Origin: Litorihabitans aurantiacus
GTDB lineage: Bacteria; Actinomycetota; Actinomycetes; Actinomycetales; Beutenbergiaceae
Direction of reading: 5' to 3'
Assembly (NCBI RefSeq): GCF_030161595.1
Contig: NZ_BSUM01000001.1
Span: 434,001 to 498,000, forward strand
DNA: 64,000 nucleotides
Position numbers and translations under genes: made by a program
The notes under the pieces: model-generated
Told to the model about the DNA's origin: nothing
The model's input: the letters and a program-made list of their open reading frames with translations, nothing else
Database searches by the model: none
Part shown: positions 27,824-41,598 of the stretch, piece by piece
How positions within the stretch are numbered: position 1 is the stretch's first letter
How the letters are laid out: each line of letters starts with the position of its first letter

Positions 27824-28783
27824 GTGAGTCCCGCTGGTTACGTCGTGGCAGCGGCAGTACTGCTGTTTCTCGGTTACCTCGTGCCGTCGCTCGTGCGGCG
27901 GCGCCAGGCGGTCGCGGACAGCCGGGTGGACGACCGGTTCTCGAACGAGCTCCGGATCGTGGCACGCGGTGGTTCCGGCGTCCGCAAGGTCGAGCAGCCC
28001 CTGCCCAGCACGCGTGCCCTCGTCGCCTCACGACAGATTGCACGACCCCGAGAGGAGCCCACCGTGACCCGTCCCACCGGGATGGCCGACCGTCGCGCCG
28101 CGCAGGAGGCCCGGCGCATCGCGTCGGTCCGGGCCGCGCTGGCCGCTCGGCGTGCCGAGCAGGCGGCCGCGGCGCGGCGCCGCCTCGTCCTCACCCTCGC
28201 CCTGGCGGCCGTCGCGGCGGTGGCGTGGACCGCCGTCGCCGTCGGCCCGTTCTCGCCGTTACTCGCCGCGTTCCCGACGGCGGTGCTCACCGCCGTCCTC
28301 TGGTTCGGCGTGCGCACGGCGCGGGCCGAGCGCACCGAGTGGGCGCAGGTGCCCGTGAGCCTGACGACGCCGCGGCGCGAGCACGTCGCCGGTCCCACCT
28401 ACACCCCGACCCAGCTGCGCTCGCACCTGCCGGCCGCCGGCGAGGGGCTGCGCTGGCAGACGGGCGAGGTGCCCGTCGAGTCCGCCCCGGCCGAGGTCGT
28501 CGAGGACGCGGTCGAGGCGGTCGAGGAGATCGCCGACGACGTCGCCGCACCCGAGGTGGAGCCGGTGGAGCGTGAGGTCGTGGGGTCGTGGACCCCGGTC
28601 CCCGTTCCCGTGCCGACGTACACGCTCAAGCCCGTGGCCGTACGCCGCGAGGCGGCGCCCTACCTCGAGGACGAGCAGCCGGCGACGGCGGAGGCTCTCA
28701 CCACTGACCCGCTCGAGGTCAGCATCGAGGACGGCATCGACCTCCGCGCGGTGCTGGCGCGCCGCCGGGCCGTCGGGGCGTAG
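27824..28783 (+). CDS. sepX: Divisome protein SepX/GlpR-like
   Basis: 319 residues from GTG, with TACCGT 7 nt upstream (leaderless pattern). An N-terminal helix (VVAAAVLLFLGYLVPSLVRR) and two adjacent central helices (about 125-165) anchor it. Between them lies a basic region with RVDDRFSNELRIV, the hallmark of GlpR/SepX proteins. The C-terminal half is acidic and disordered. In Streptomyces SepX supports Z-ring formation and in Corynebacterium GLP links the divisome to a mycomembrane receptor. Call rests on topology plus position after FTHF ligase and rimJ, as in Mycobacterium. Confidence 0.75.
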   Translation: MSPAGYVVAAAVLLFLGYLVPSLVRRRQAVADSRVDDRFSNELRIVARGGSGVRKVEQPLPSTRALVASRQIARPREEPTVTRPTGMADRRAAQEARRIASVRAALAARRAEQAAAARRRLVLTLALAAVAAVAWTAVAVGPFSPLLAAFPTAVLTAVLWFGVRTARAERTEWAQVPVSLTTPRREHVAGPTYTPTQLRSHLPAAGEGLRWQTGEVPVESAPAEVVEDAVEAVEEIADDVAAPEVEPVEREVVGSWTPVPVPVPTYTLKPVAVRREAAPYLEDEQPATAEALTTDPLEVSIEDGIDLRAVLARRRAVGA

Positions 28784-28905
28784 TCGTCCGACGGCGAGCG
28801 GTGCGGACACGGTGCGCCCGGTATCCGCAGCCGTCCGCCGATTAGTCTCCACGTCCGCCCGGTGCTAGGCTCGATCCCGCTCAACCGGCCTCCGGTGGAG
28901 CACGC

Positions 28906-28978
28906 GGGGCATTGGCGCAGTTGGTAGCGCGCTTCGTTCGCATCGAAGAGGTCAGGGGTTCGAATCCCCTATGCTCCA
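28906..28978 (+). tRNA. tRNA-Ala (anticodon CGC)
   Basis: 73 nt. Acceptor GGGGCAT with ATGCTCC contains the G3:U70 pair that marks tRNA-Ala. Anticodon stem CTTCG/CGAAG closes TTCGCAT, giving CGC. T arm GGTTCGAATCC is canonical. Confidence 0.95.
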
Positions 28979-28985
28979 CCCCCAG

Positions 28986-29018
28986 ACAGCCTGTCCGGTC
29001 ACTGACCGGGCAGGCTGT
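28986..29018 (+). terminator. Terminator of tRNA-Ala
   Basis: ACAGCCTGTCCGGTC pairs with GACCGGGCAGGCTGT over a 3-nt loop (one G-U pair), followed by TCTTCTTTC. Confidence 0.88.
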
Positions 29019-29509
29019 TCTTCTTTCTCGACGCGGGTGTTCGAGGGGCGCGCGTTCGGCGAGGGCGGCGCAGCTGCGAAGCTGTGGCACTCCGCTGACG
29101 TCGCGTCTCGGGATCGCAACGAGAGGTGTGGAGACGGGTCTGCACGGCGCCGGCGCTGACGCACGAGGAGGATCCGGCAGGATCGGTGGTCGCGGTTCAC
29201 CCCACGTGAGGGCCGTTGCTGTCCGGCGGCTGGTCCACGGGGACGGTTCCGGGCGTTGCACAGGTGCGTCCGACGTCGCGGTTGCGAACGTCGGCGTGAA
29301 CAGCTCGTCCTGTCAGCCGCCCCGAGTGCCGCGACTCCGGGACGGTGAGCCAGGCCACATGAAGTCGCCCGGCAGGACCCGAGCGGGCGCACAGCGTCTC
29401 GACAGGGGCGCAAAGGCGCCACGATCCGCGCCAGTTCAGGCGAAACGGGCGGCTGATCCGCGCGGGGGCTGCCGGCGAGCAGCCGCAGGAGTGGCGTGTT
29501 TCCGCCGTT
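29019..29509. other. Gene-free stretch upstream of the rRNA promoters
   Basis: About 490 bp with no reading frame showing a start, ribosome site and plausible composition. No repeats, tRNA or clear hairpins seen. Possibly upstream activating sequence for the rRNA operon. Confidence 0.5.
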
Positions 29510-29538
29510 TTGCCAGGTGGGTGGGTGTGGCGTAATGT
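29510..29538 (+). promoter_or_regulatory. rRNA promoter P1
   Basis: TTGCCA at 29510-29515, 17-bp spacer, TAATGT at 29533-29538. About 430 bp before 16S. Confidence 0.65.
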
Positions 29539-29678
29539 TCTTGTCACACGGGGAAGCGAGCCGGACCGAGAGGGCCGGGCTGACCGTGAATCCCTGGCGA
29601 AGAGTCGCGATCCACTGGGTGGGTTGTGGGGCCACTGCTGTGGGGTCATCCTTTCTGGCTTGCCGGTCGGGCTTCGGT

Positions 29679-29707
29679 TTGACGGTGTGCTGTGGGGGGT
29701 GTAGGTT
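29679..29707 (+). promoter_or_regulatory. rRNA promoter P2
   Basis: TTGACG at 29679-29684, 17-bp spacer, TAGGTT at 29702-29707. About 260 bp before 16S. Confidence 0.7.
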
Positions 29708-29763
29708 GGAGAGGTTGCCCCGGTGGGGCTGGCCCGGTACGGGTTGGTCTCGCTGGTGTGGTG

Positions 29764-29776
29764 TGTTGTTTGAGAA
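29764..29776 (+). promoter_or_regulatory. rRNA leader box, repeated in the 16S-23S spacer
   Basis: TTGTTTGAGAACT here is identical to 31923-31935 just before 23S. This element is typical of actinobacterial rRNA leaders (antitermination and processing region). Confidence 0.65.
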
Positions 29777-29967
29777 CTCAACAGTGTGTTTGTGAACTTG
29801 ATGCCATGTGTTGATCGCATGCCTGTGGGTGTGTGGTTGATGTTGATAGTTTTTGGCTCTCGTGCTGGTTGCGCCTTCGACTTTTGGGTTGGGGGTGTGG
29901 TTGGTGTGGGGGTTTTTGTTGGGGTCATTCCCGTTGTATGGATTCCCGCCTTCGGGTTGGGGTGTTT

Positions 29968-35130
<5,163 letters not shown>

Positions 35131-35202
35131 CCCGAACCACCAACGCACCACCACCCCACCCGCAAGGGCCCGGGGCGAGGCGTGTGTTGACAGTTCCATA
35201 GA

Positions 35203-35322
35203 GTTACGGCGGCCATAGCGAGGCGGGAAACGCCCGGCACCATTCCGAACCCGGAAGCTAAGCCCCTCAGCGCCGATGGTACTGCCCTGGAGACGGGGTG
35301 GGAGAGTAGGACACCGCCGAAC
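35203..35322 (+). rRNA. rrf: 5S ribosomal RNA
   Basis: 120 nt. GTTACGGCGG at the 5' end pairs with CCGCCGAAC at the 3' end; inner blocks CCATTCCGAACCCGGAAG and GCGCCGATGGTACT are typical. Confidence 0.97.
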
Positions 35323-35333
35323 ACCCATTAAGC

Positions 35334-35370
35334 CGAAAGGCCCCACACCCCCCGGGTGCGGGGCCTTTCG
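35334..35370 (+). terminator. rRNA operon terminator
   Basis: CGAAAGGCCCCACACCC and GGGTGCGGGGCCTTTCG pair over 17 bp with one mismatch, 11 nt after 5S. Confidence 0.85.
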
Positions 35371-35392
35371 CACACCCACACCCAGGCGCAGG

Positions 35393-35590
35393 CGAAAAGA
35401 TCCCTGACCCTCGCCGAGAGGGTCTCTGACCTTCGCCGAGAGGGTCTCTGACCTTCGCCGAGAGGGTCCCTGACCCTTGGCGAGAGGGTCTCTGACCTTC
35501 GCCGAGAGGGTCCCTGACCCTTGGCGAGAGGATCGCGGACCTTCGCCGAGAGGGTCCCTGACCCTTGGCGAGAGGATCCTGGCATCCGCC
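35393..35590. repeat. Tandem array, 22-bp period, eight to nine units (CGAGAG core)
   Basis: CGAGAG at 35415, 35437, 35459, 35481, 35503, 35525, 35547 and 35569, all 22 bp apart, with a degenerate copy (CGAAAA) at 35393 in phase. Two unit versions alternate: GGTCTCTGACCTTCGCC and GGTCCCTGACCCTTGGC after the core. Begins about 20 nt after the rRNA terminator. Confidence 0.9.
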
Positions 35591-35599
35591 CTGAGCCGA

Positions 35600-35964
35600 T
35601 TCCAGACGCCCGCGCGCGCTCCCCGCAGCTCGCCGCCTCGTGGTGGCCCAGTGTCTGAGGTGATCTCCGGTGTCACGTCGGAGGGGCCAGGCGCCGCACG
35701 AGGTGGCGGGCACGCCGTCGTCCCCTTATGTAGAACTCCCGGCGCCGGGTCGGGCCCGGTGCACCGCCCGCTGGGCTTCGACGGATCTTCGCCGAGGTGT
35801 GCGCAGCGTGGGCTCCGCGAAGACGCGAGCGGACGCACCACGCTTGTCGGAGGAACGTCCGACCCTCGCGCGCTTCCGCGTCGGGAATCCTCTCGGCGAG
35901 TGTCAGCAATCCTCTCGCGAAGGGCGTCAGGTGGCTCCCGTGCCTGGGGGTGACCCGAGTGCGA
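35600..35964. repeat. Gene-free stretch ending in a short 22-bp array
   Basis: No convincing gene. AATCCTCTCG occurs at 35886 and 35908, 22 bp apart, the same unit as in the array near 18.1 kb. The remaining 280 bp show nothing recognisable. It separates 5S from the 3' end of pmt. Confidence 0.6.
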
Positions 35965-38050
35965 TCAGACCCAGCCGATGCCGAGGCTGTCGATGTTCGG
36001 GATCCACATGTGGAGCTGCCAGAACCGGTAGGCGACAGGGTGACCCACCCAGATCGGCAGGAAGAAGGCCGCCACCAGGGCGGCGGCGGCGAGCAGCACG
36101 ACGACCGGCCAGCGGCGACCGCGCCGCACCGCGGGCATCCTCCCGACGGCGTAGGCCAGCGCCAGCGCCACGAACGGCGCGAACGCCACGGTGTAGAACG
36201 TGAAGATCGTCCGGTCGGAGAATGGCTCGGAGTAGGTGAACCACGGCAGGTACATGGCCGCGTAGCCGGCGAGGATTCCCCAGGCCCGCCAGTCGCGGCG
36301 GCGGATCGCCCACCAGAGCACCACCAGGAGTGCGACAGCACCGGCCCACCAGACCACGGGGTTGCCCAGCGCCAGCACCACCTCGACGGTGTCGGTCTCC
36401 TCGCCGTCGGCGTTCAGCAGCCGCTGCCACGCGAACGACGTCGGACGCAGCTGCAGCAGCCATCCCACCGGGTGCGACTCGTAGGTGTGCTCGGAGCTGA
36501 GCCCCCGGTGGAAGTCCCACATCTGCAGGTGGTACTGCCACCACGAGTTCAGCGCGTCCGGCATCCACGTGCGCTGCGGCACCTCCGCGACGGCGTTGAC
36601 GTCCTGGGCCCACCGCCGCAGGTAGGCGCCGTCGGACGCGAACCAGCTGGCCCAGCCCGCGACGTAGGTGAGCACCGCCGTCGGGACCAGTGCGAGGAAG
36701 CTGGGCACGCCGTCGCGCAGCAGGCCCGCCCCCGCCCACAGGCGCACGCCGGCCGCTCTGCGGGCGCACACCGACCAGATCACGGCCACCACACCGAACA
36801 CCGCCACGGCGTAGATCCCCGACCACTTCACGCCGCACGCGAGGCCGAGCAGCACACCGGTCGCGACGAGCCACCAACGGACCCCGAGCCGCGGCCCCCA
36901 CGGGTCGCGCAGGCGCCCGTACTCCCCGAGATCGCCCGCCACCCGTGCGGCGAGCCGTCGCCGGCTCTGCTCCCGGTCGAGCAGCAGCGTGCCGAACGCC
37001 GCGATCACGAAGGTCGACAGGAAGATGTCCAGGATCCCGGTGCGGCTCATCACGATGTGCATGCCGTCGACGGCGAGCAGCAGTCCCGCCGTCGCGCCGA
37101 GCAGCGTCGAGCCCAGCAGGCGCCGACCGATCCGGGCCACGAGCAGCACGCCGATGATCCCGGCGATCGCGCCCGAGATGCGCCAGCCGACCATCGACTC
37201 CGTCCCGAGCAGCCGCATCCCGATCGCGATCAGCCACTTGCCCAGCGGTGGGTGCACCACGTAGTCGGGACTCTCCGACAGGCCCGAGTAGTCGCCGGCG
37301 GCGAACGCCTCGTCCTGGTCGTCCGCCCAGTCGCCCTCGTACCCGAGCGTGAGCAGCGAGTACGCCTGCTTCACGTAGTAGGTCTCGTCGAACACGATGC
37401 GTGCCGGCCGGTCCAGCGCCACCAGTCGCAGCACCGCCGCGACGGCCGTCACGGCCAGTGCGGCGACCCACCCCCACAGACGGCTCCCCTCGACCGTCGT
37501 CACGAGCCGGGGAGGAGCGTCGCCAGGTGCTCCGCGCGCGTCCGGTTGTCGGTCTCGGGTGTCGCGACAGAGACAGCGACGGCGACGGCGGAGGTCGCCT
37601 CGGTCGGCTGGGTCGGCTCCGGGGAGGGGCCGAGCTGCGAGGCCGCGTCTCGCTCGGCGACCGCGCCCGGGTCGCCGACCGCGTTCGGCGACGTCGGGGT
37701 CGGAGCTGCGTCAGCACCCTTCTCGACCGGGGTCCGAGTCGCGCCAGCACCTTCCGGGACCGAGGTCCGCCGCGTGGAGCTGCCGTCGGCTGCGGGCTCC
37801 CACGCGCGGTCGTCCGTCGACACGACGGGCGCTGGCCGTGCCGTCTCGATGCGCGCTCGCACGCCCTCAGGAGCGCCGACGCCGTCGGGGCGATCTGCGA
37901 TGGCCTCGGCAGCGGCGGGCGCCGGTGCCCCCACCGCCAGCCCCCCGCCGTCGCCGCAGCGTCGCCGGCGTTCGCGCCGGTGCGGCCCTGCGGGCCCTCG
38001 AGCGTCCGGTCGCTCGGCGCAGTCGGCGCGGGCTGCGTCTCGTCGGTCAC
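35965..38050 (-). pseudogene. pmt: Dolichyl-phosphate-mannose--protein mannosyltransferase (PMT family), two frameshifts near the N-terminus
   Basis: The intact C-terminal frame (512 codons from GTG 37503) holds the whole catalytic membrane domain: [11 protein letters not shown] with the Asp-Glu pair, VVHPPLGKWLIAIG, and about 11 membrane helices ending MWIPNIDSLGIGW. Upstream, a Pro/Ala-rich frame ending [12 protein letters not shown] meets it. Adding one base in the C/G runs at 37509-37512 and 37941-37946 gives one 695-residue protein from GTG 38050, which has TAGACT 7 nt upstream (leaderless pattern). It transfers mannose from polyprenyl-phosphate-mannose to Ser/Thr of exported proteins. 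Divergent pairing with rsmI is conserved. A shorter protein from 37503 is the alternative. Confidence 0.9.
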
Positions 38051-38057
38051 CCGGCCG

Positions 38058-38117
38058 AGTCTAGGTCGCACTCCCGCGTCGAGCGCGGGACGGGCACCGG
38101 TGGCCGTCGGCGAGAAT
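38058..38117. promoter_or_regulatory. Divergent leaderless promoters of pmt and rsmI
   Basis: AGTCTA at 38058-38063 (TAGACT leftward) is 7 nt from the pmt GTG; GAGAAT at 38112-38117 is 6 nt from the rsmI GTG at 38124. No ribosome site on either side. Confidence 0.5.
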
Positions 38118-38123
38118 GGCGGG

Positions 38124-39139
38124 GTGATGAAGGACCGATCCGGGGCCGCGACGGACGCCGCCGACGAGCGGCCGGACCACGAGGTGGCGGCCGGCGACCG
38201 ACACGACCCGGCCGACGCCGTCGACTCCGGCGTCACCCCCGACGCGACGGCCGACCCCGAACTCGACCCCGGAGCAGCCCCGGACACCGACCCCACCCGC
38301 TGGCGCGGGCTCGGCCGCGTCGTGCTCGCCGCGACCCCCATCGGCAGCTCGCGCGACGCCACCGAGAACCTGCGCGACCTCCTGGCCCAGGCCGACGTCG
38401 TCGCCGCCGAGGACACCCGCACCCTGCGCCAGCTCCTGCGGCGCCTCGGGGTGCAGCCGAGCGGCGCCGTCGTCAGCTACCACGAGCACAACGAGCGCGA
38501 GCGGGCCGACCAGCTCGTGGAACGCGCCGCGCAGGGGGCGACGGTCGCCGTCGTGACCGACGCCGGGATGCCCTCGGTCTCCGACCCCGGCTTCCGCGTG
38601 GCCGCCGCGGCGCAGGCGGCGGGGGTGCGGGTGTCCGCGCTGCCCGGTCCGTCGGCCGTGCTGACCGCGCTGGCGGTCTCGGGCCTGCCGAGCGACCGGT
38701 TCTGCTTCGAGGGCTTCGTCGCGCGCAAGCAGGGGAGCGACGGCGCGCGTTCGCCGAGCTCGCCGACGAGCGTCGCACCATGGTCTTCTTCGAGTCGCCG
38801 CACCGCATCGCGGCCACGCTCGCCGACATGGCCGAGGCGTTCGGCGGCGAGCGGGTGGTCGCCGTCTGCCGCGAGCTCACCAAGCCCTACGAGGAGGTGC
38901 GGCGCGGGCCCCTCGCCGAGGTGGCCGCGTGGGCCGCCGACGGCGTGCGGGGCGAGATCACCGTCGTCGTCGCCGGGGCGGATGCGCACGCGCGCGACGT
39001 GACCGCGGCCGACGTCGCCGCCCAGGTGCTCGAGGCCGTCGCGACGGGGACGCGGCTCAAGGACGCGGCCTCCGCCGTCGCCCTGCGCCACGGCCTGCCG
39101 AAGCGGGACGTGTACGAGGCGGCGCTGGCCGCCCGCTGA
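38124..39139 (+). pseudogene. rsmI: 16S rRNA (cytidine(1402)-2'-O)-methyltransferase, frameshifted
   Basis: Start GTG 38124 (GTGATG; ATG 38127 possible). About 60 residues of charged, Asp/Pro-rich extension precede the tetrapyrrole-methylase fold: [48 protein letters not shown] and [15 protein letters not shown]. One G is missing in the run at 38732-38735; repair gives [16 protein letters not shown] and 338 residues, ending with [14 protein letters not shown] and the KDAASAVALRHGLPKRDVYE tail. Methylates C1402 in the decoding centre using SAM. The break is very likely a sequence error. Confidence 0.93.
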
Positions 39140-39142
39140 GAC

Positions 39143-39715
39143 TCAGGCGTCGGTGCTCGCCACGAGGACGACGCCGGCGTCGGCCATCGTCTCGCGTGCG
39201 GCCTCGCCCTGCTCCGGCGAGACCGGAGCTGTGAGGTCCGTGAGCACGCGCACCGTGAAGCCCTCCTCGAGCGCGTCCAGCGCGGTGCGCAGCACGCAGT
39301 GCGACTCGGCCAGCCCCACGACGTCGACCGCGTCGACCTCCGCCCGCCGCAGCAGGTCGCCGAGCGGCGTGCCGTCCTCGTCCGTGCCCTCGAAGCCCGA
39401 GTAGGCGGCGGCGTACTGACCCTTGCGCACGCTCACGTCCGGGTGGAGACCCGCGAGCGCCGGGTGCAGCTCGGCCTCGTCCGTGCCGGCGACGCCGTGG
39501 GGCGGCCAGGTGTCGATGAAGTCGGGCGCGTCGCTGAAGTGCGTACCCGGGTCGATGTGCCAGTCCTGCGTCGTCGCCACGACGGCGTACTCGCCCCGGC
39601 GGGTCTCGGCGAACGCCGCGACCTGCTCGGCGACGTCGTTGCCACCCGCGACCGGCAGTGCACCGCCCTCGCAGAAGGTCGGCTGGACGTCCACCACGAT
39701 GAGAGCTCGGGTCAT
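39143..39715 (-). CDS. pncA: Nicotinamidase
   Basis: 190 residues; ATG with GGAGGC immediately before it and TAGCCT 6 nt upstream. Isochorismatase fold with the catalytic triad Asp9 (VVDVQ), Lys98 (VRKGQ) and Cys140 (ESHC), and the metal site Asp51, His53, His59 in DWHIDPGTHF. Converts nicotinamide to nicotinic acid for NAD salvage; members of this family activate pyrazinamide. Converges closely (3 nt) with rsmI. Confidence 0.93.
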   Translation of the reverse strand: MTRALIVVDVQPTFCEGGALPVAGGNDVAEQVAAFAETRRGEYAVVATTQDWHIDPGTHFSDAPDFIDTWPPHGVAGTDEAELHPALAGLHPDVSVRKGQYAAAYSGFEGTDEDGTPLGDLLRRAEVDAVDVVGLAESHCVLRTALDALEEGFTVRVLTDLTAPVSPEQGEAARETMADAGVVLVASTDA

Positions 39716-39798
39716 GCCTCCAGGCTAGGGGTCGCTCCCGCCGGCCGGTAGATGGCTGCGCGGGTCTGCCGGCCGCCGGCGGGGAGTACCGTGCGCGC

Positions 39799-40986
39799 AT
39801 GGACTTCCGCCGCATCCAGGGGCTGCCCCCGTACGTCTTCACGATCATCGACGGTCTGAAGATCGAGGCGCGGCGAGCCGGGCGCGACGTCGTCGACCTG
39901 GGATTCGGCAACCCGGACCTCCCGAGCCCCCAGATCGCCGTCGACAAGCTGGCCGAGGCGGCGCACAACACGCGCAACCACCGCTACTCCTCCTCGCGCG
40001 GGATCCCGAAGCTGCGCGAGGCCGTGGCCGATCTGTACCAGCGCCGGTTCGGCGTGACGCTGGACCCCGAGCGCGAGATCATCTCGACGATCGGGGCGAA
40101 GGAGGGGTTCAGCCACCTGATGTGGGTGCTGCTGCAGCCCGGTGACACCGCTATCGTGCCGACGCCCAGCTACCCGATCCACATCTGGGGCCCGTACTTC
40201 GCGGGCGCGTCCACGCTCCAGGTCCCGGTGGGCGACGGCGACGACGGCGCCGGGTACGTCGACCGCGTCATCGAGGCGTGGGAGATGGGGGCGCCGAAGC
40301 CCCGCGTGGTCGTGCTGTCCTTCCCGCACAACCCGACCACGACGACGGTCGAGCTCGCCGACCTGCAGCGGCTCGTGGACTGGGCGCGCGAGCGCGACGT
40401 CGCCCTCGTGCACGACCTCGCCTACGCCGACATGTGCTTCGACGGGTGGCAGCCGCCGTCGATCATGCAGTGCGAGGGGGCCAAGGAGGTCGCGGTCGAG
40501 CTGTACTCGCTGACGAAGTCCTACTCCATGGCGGGCTGGCGGGTGGCGTTCATGGTCGGCCGCACCGACGTGATCGCAGCGCTGACGCAGCTGAAGAGCT
40601 ACCTCGACTACGGCACGTTCCAGCCGATCCAGATCGCGGCGACCGTGACGCTGAACGAGGCGCACGACTACCCGGCCGAGCTCTCGGGCATCTACGAGTC
40701 GCGGCGCAACGCGCTGGTGGACGGGCTCGCGCGGGCGGGCTGGGAGATCCACCGACCGCGCGGGACGATGTTCGCGTGGGCGCGGATCCCGGAGCCCTAC
40801 GCGGAGATGGGGTCGATCGAGTTCGCGACGCACCTGGTGCGGGAGTGCGACGTCGCGGTGTCCCCGGGGGTGGGGTTCGGCGCCGGGGGCGATCAGTTCG
40901 TGCGGTTCGCGCTCATCGAGAACGAGCACCGGATCGGGCAGGCGACGCGGTCGATCAAGCGGGGGCTGACGCGGCTGCAGGGGTGA
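39799..40986 (+). CDS. alaC: Alanine/glutamate-pyruvate aminotransferase (AlaC-like)
   Basis: 395 residues from ATG, TACCGT 6 nt upstream (leaderless pattern). Fold-type I PLP enzyme very like E. coli AlaC throughout: LPPYVFTIIDGLK, YSSSRGIPKLREAV, PTPSYPIHIWGPYF, HDLAYADMCFDGW and the PLP lysine in LTKSYSMAGWRVAFM; ends RFALIENEHRIGQA. Interconverts pyruvate/alanine with glutamate/2-oxoglutarate. Single-gene unit divergent from pncA across 83 bp. Confidence 0.93.
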   Translation: MDFRRIQGLPPYVFTIIDGLKIEARRAGRDVVDLGFGNPDLPSPQIAVDKLAEAAHNTRNHRYSSSRGIPKLREAVADLYQRRFGVTLDPEREIISTIGAKEGFSHLMWVLLQPGDTAIVPTPSYPIHIWGPYFAGASTLQVPVGDGDDGAGYVDRVIEAWEMGAPKPRVVVLSFPHNPTTTTVELADLQRLVDWARERDVALVHDLAYADMCFDGWQPPSIMQCEGAKEVAVELYSLTKSYSMAGWRVAFMVGRTDVIAALTQLKSYLDYGTFQPIQIAATVTLNEAHDYPAELSGIYESRRNALVDGLARAGWEIHRPRGTMFAWARIPEPYAEMGSIEFATHLVRECDVAVSPGVGFGAGGDQFVRFALIENEHRIGQATRSIKRGLTRLQG

Positions 40987-41040
40987 GGGCGCGCGACGTT
41001 CGACGTGCGGTCTCGGGGTGCGTGCGGCGATGATGTCCGG

Positions 41041-41445
41041 GTGAGGGTACGAGTGCGAGGTCGACGGCGAAGCCTGGCGGGTGTGGCGCTCGCGGCCCTC
41101 CTGGTCGTGGGCGGGGCGACCGCGTGCGGTGGCGGGCCGGACGAGACGGAGACCGACGCCACGTGCGAGCGCGACGGCTGCACGGACCTGCCGCTCGAGC
41201 AGATCGAGGACATCAGCGGGCTCGACCTCCCCGAGGGGACCGAGGTCGTCGACTCCCGCTACACGAGCTTCCAGGACTGGCACCTCGAGGCGACCCTGGG
41301 GCTGCCCGAGGGCGCCGAGGACCCGACGGTCGCGAGCGGGGACGACTGGGCGGGCGTGCCGGACGACGACGGCGTGCACCGGTCGGTGACCACCCGGACC
41401 GAGGACGGGCGTCTCGTGCTCGAGATCCAGGTGTTCACGACCTGA
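41041..41445 (+). CDS. Small putative lipoprotein
   Basis: 134 residues from GTG 41041 (GATGAT 6 nt upstream). Basic start, hydrophobic core ([14 protein letters not shown]) and lipobox ATAC, then acidic residues with a Cys pair (CERDGC). The rest, with [18 protein letters not shown], matches no family I recognise. Probably displayed outside the membrane. Function unknown. Confidence 0.72.
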   Translation: MRVRVRGRRRSLAGVALAALLVVGGATACGGGPDETETDATCERDGCTDLPLEQIEDISGLDLPEGTEVVDSRYTSFQDWHLEATLGLPEGAEDPTVASGDDWAGVPDDDGVHRSVTTRTEDGRLVLEIQVFTT

Positions 41446-41490
41446 GGTGGGCGCGCGAGCGTCGCGTCGCTCGGGCTCGGCTTCGCTGCG

Positions 41491-41576
41491 GGTGCTCGGA
41501 CCGCGGGTGCTCGGACTGCTGGTGCTCGGACTGCTGGTGCTCGGACTGCTGGTGCTCGGACTGCTGGTGCTCGCGC
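41491..41576. repeat. 15-bp minisatellite, about five and a half units
   Basis: GGTGCTCGGA begins units at 41491, 41506, 41521, 41536 and 41551, with a partial unit at 41566; full unit GGTGCTCGGACTGCT. Lies between two lipoprotein genes. All three frames are open through it (unit divisible by three) but no start or ribosome site supports translation. Confidence 0.85.
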
Positions 41577-41598
41577 GCCCCTCGGGTGACCATGGGGG

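Noticed and set aside
29019-29960. Genes upstream of 16S
   Set aside because: Short frames overlap rRNA promoters and leader boxes, lack ribosome sites and have unusual composition.
35393-35590. CRISPR array or series of terminators
   Set aside because: Units of 22 bp leave no room for spacers, and single units form no stable long stem with a U tract.
37500-38050. Separate Pro/Ala-rich small gene upstream of pmt
   Set aside because: Two one-base repairs join it in frame to the mannosyltransferase as an ordinary N-terminal extension, so one gene is more likely; a separate gene is not excluded.
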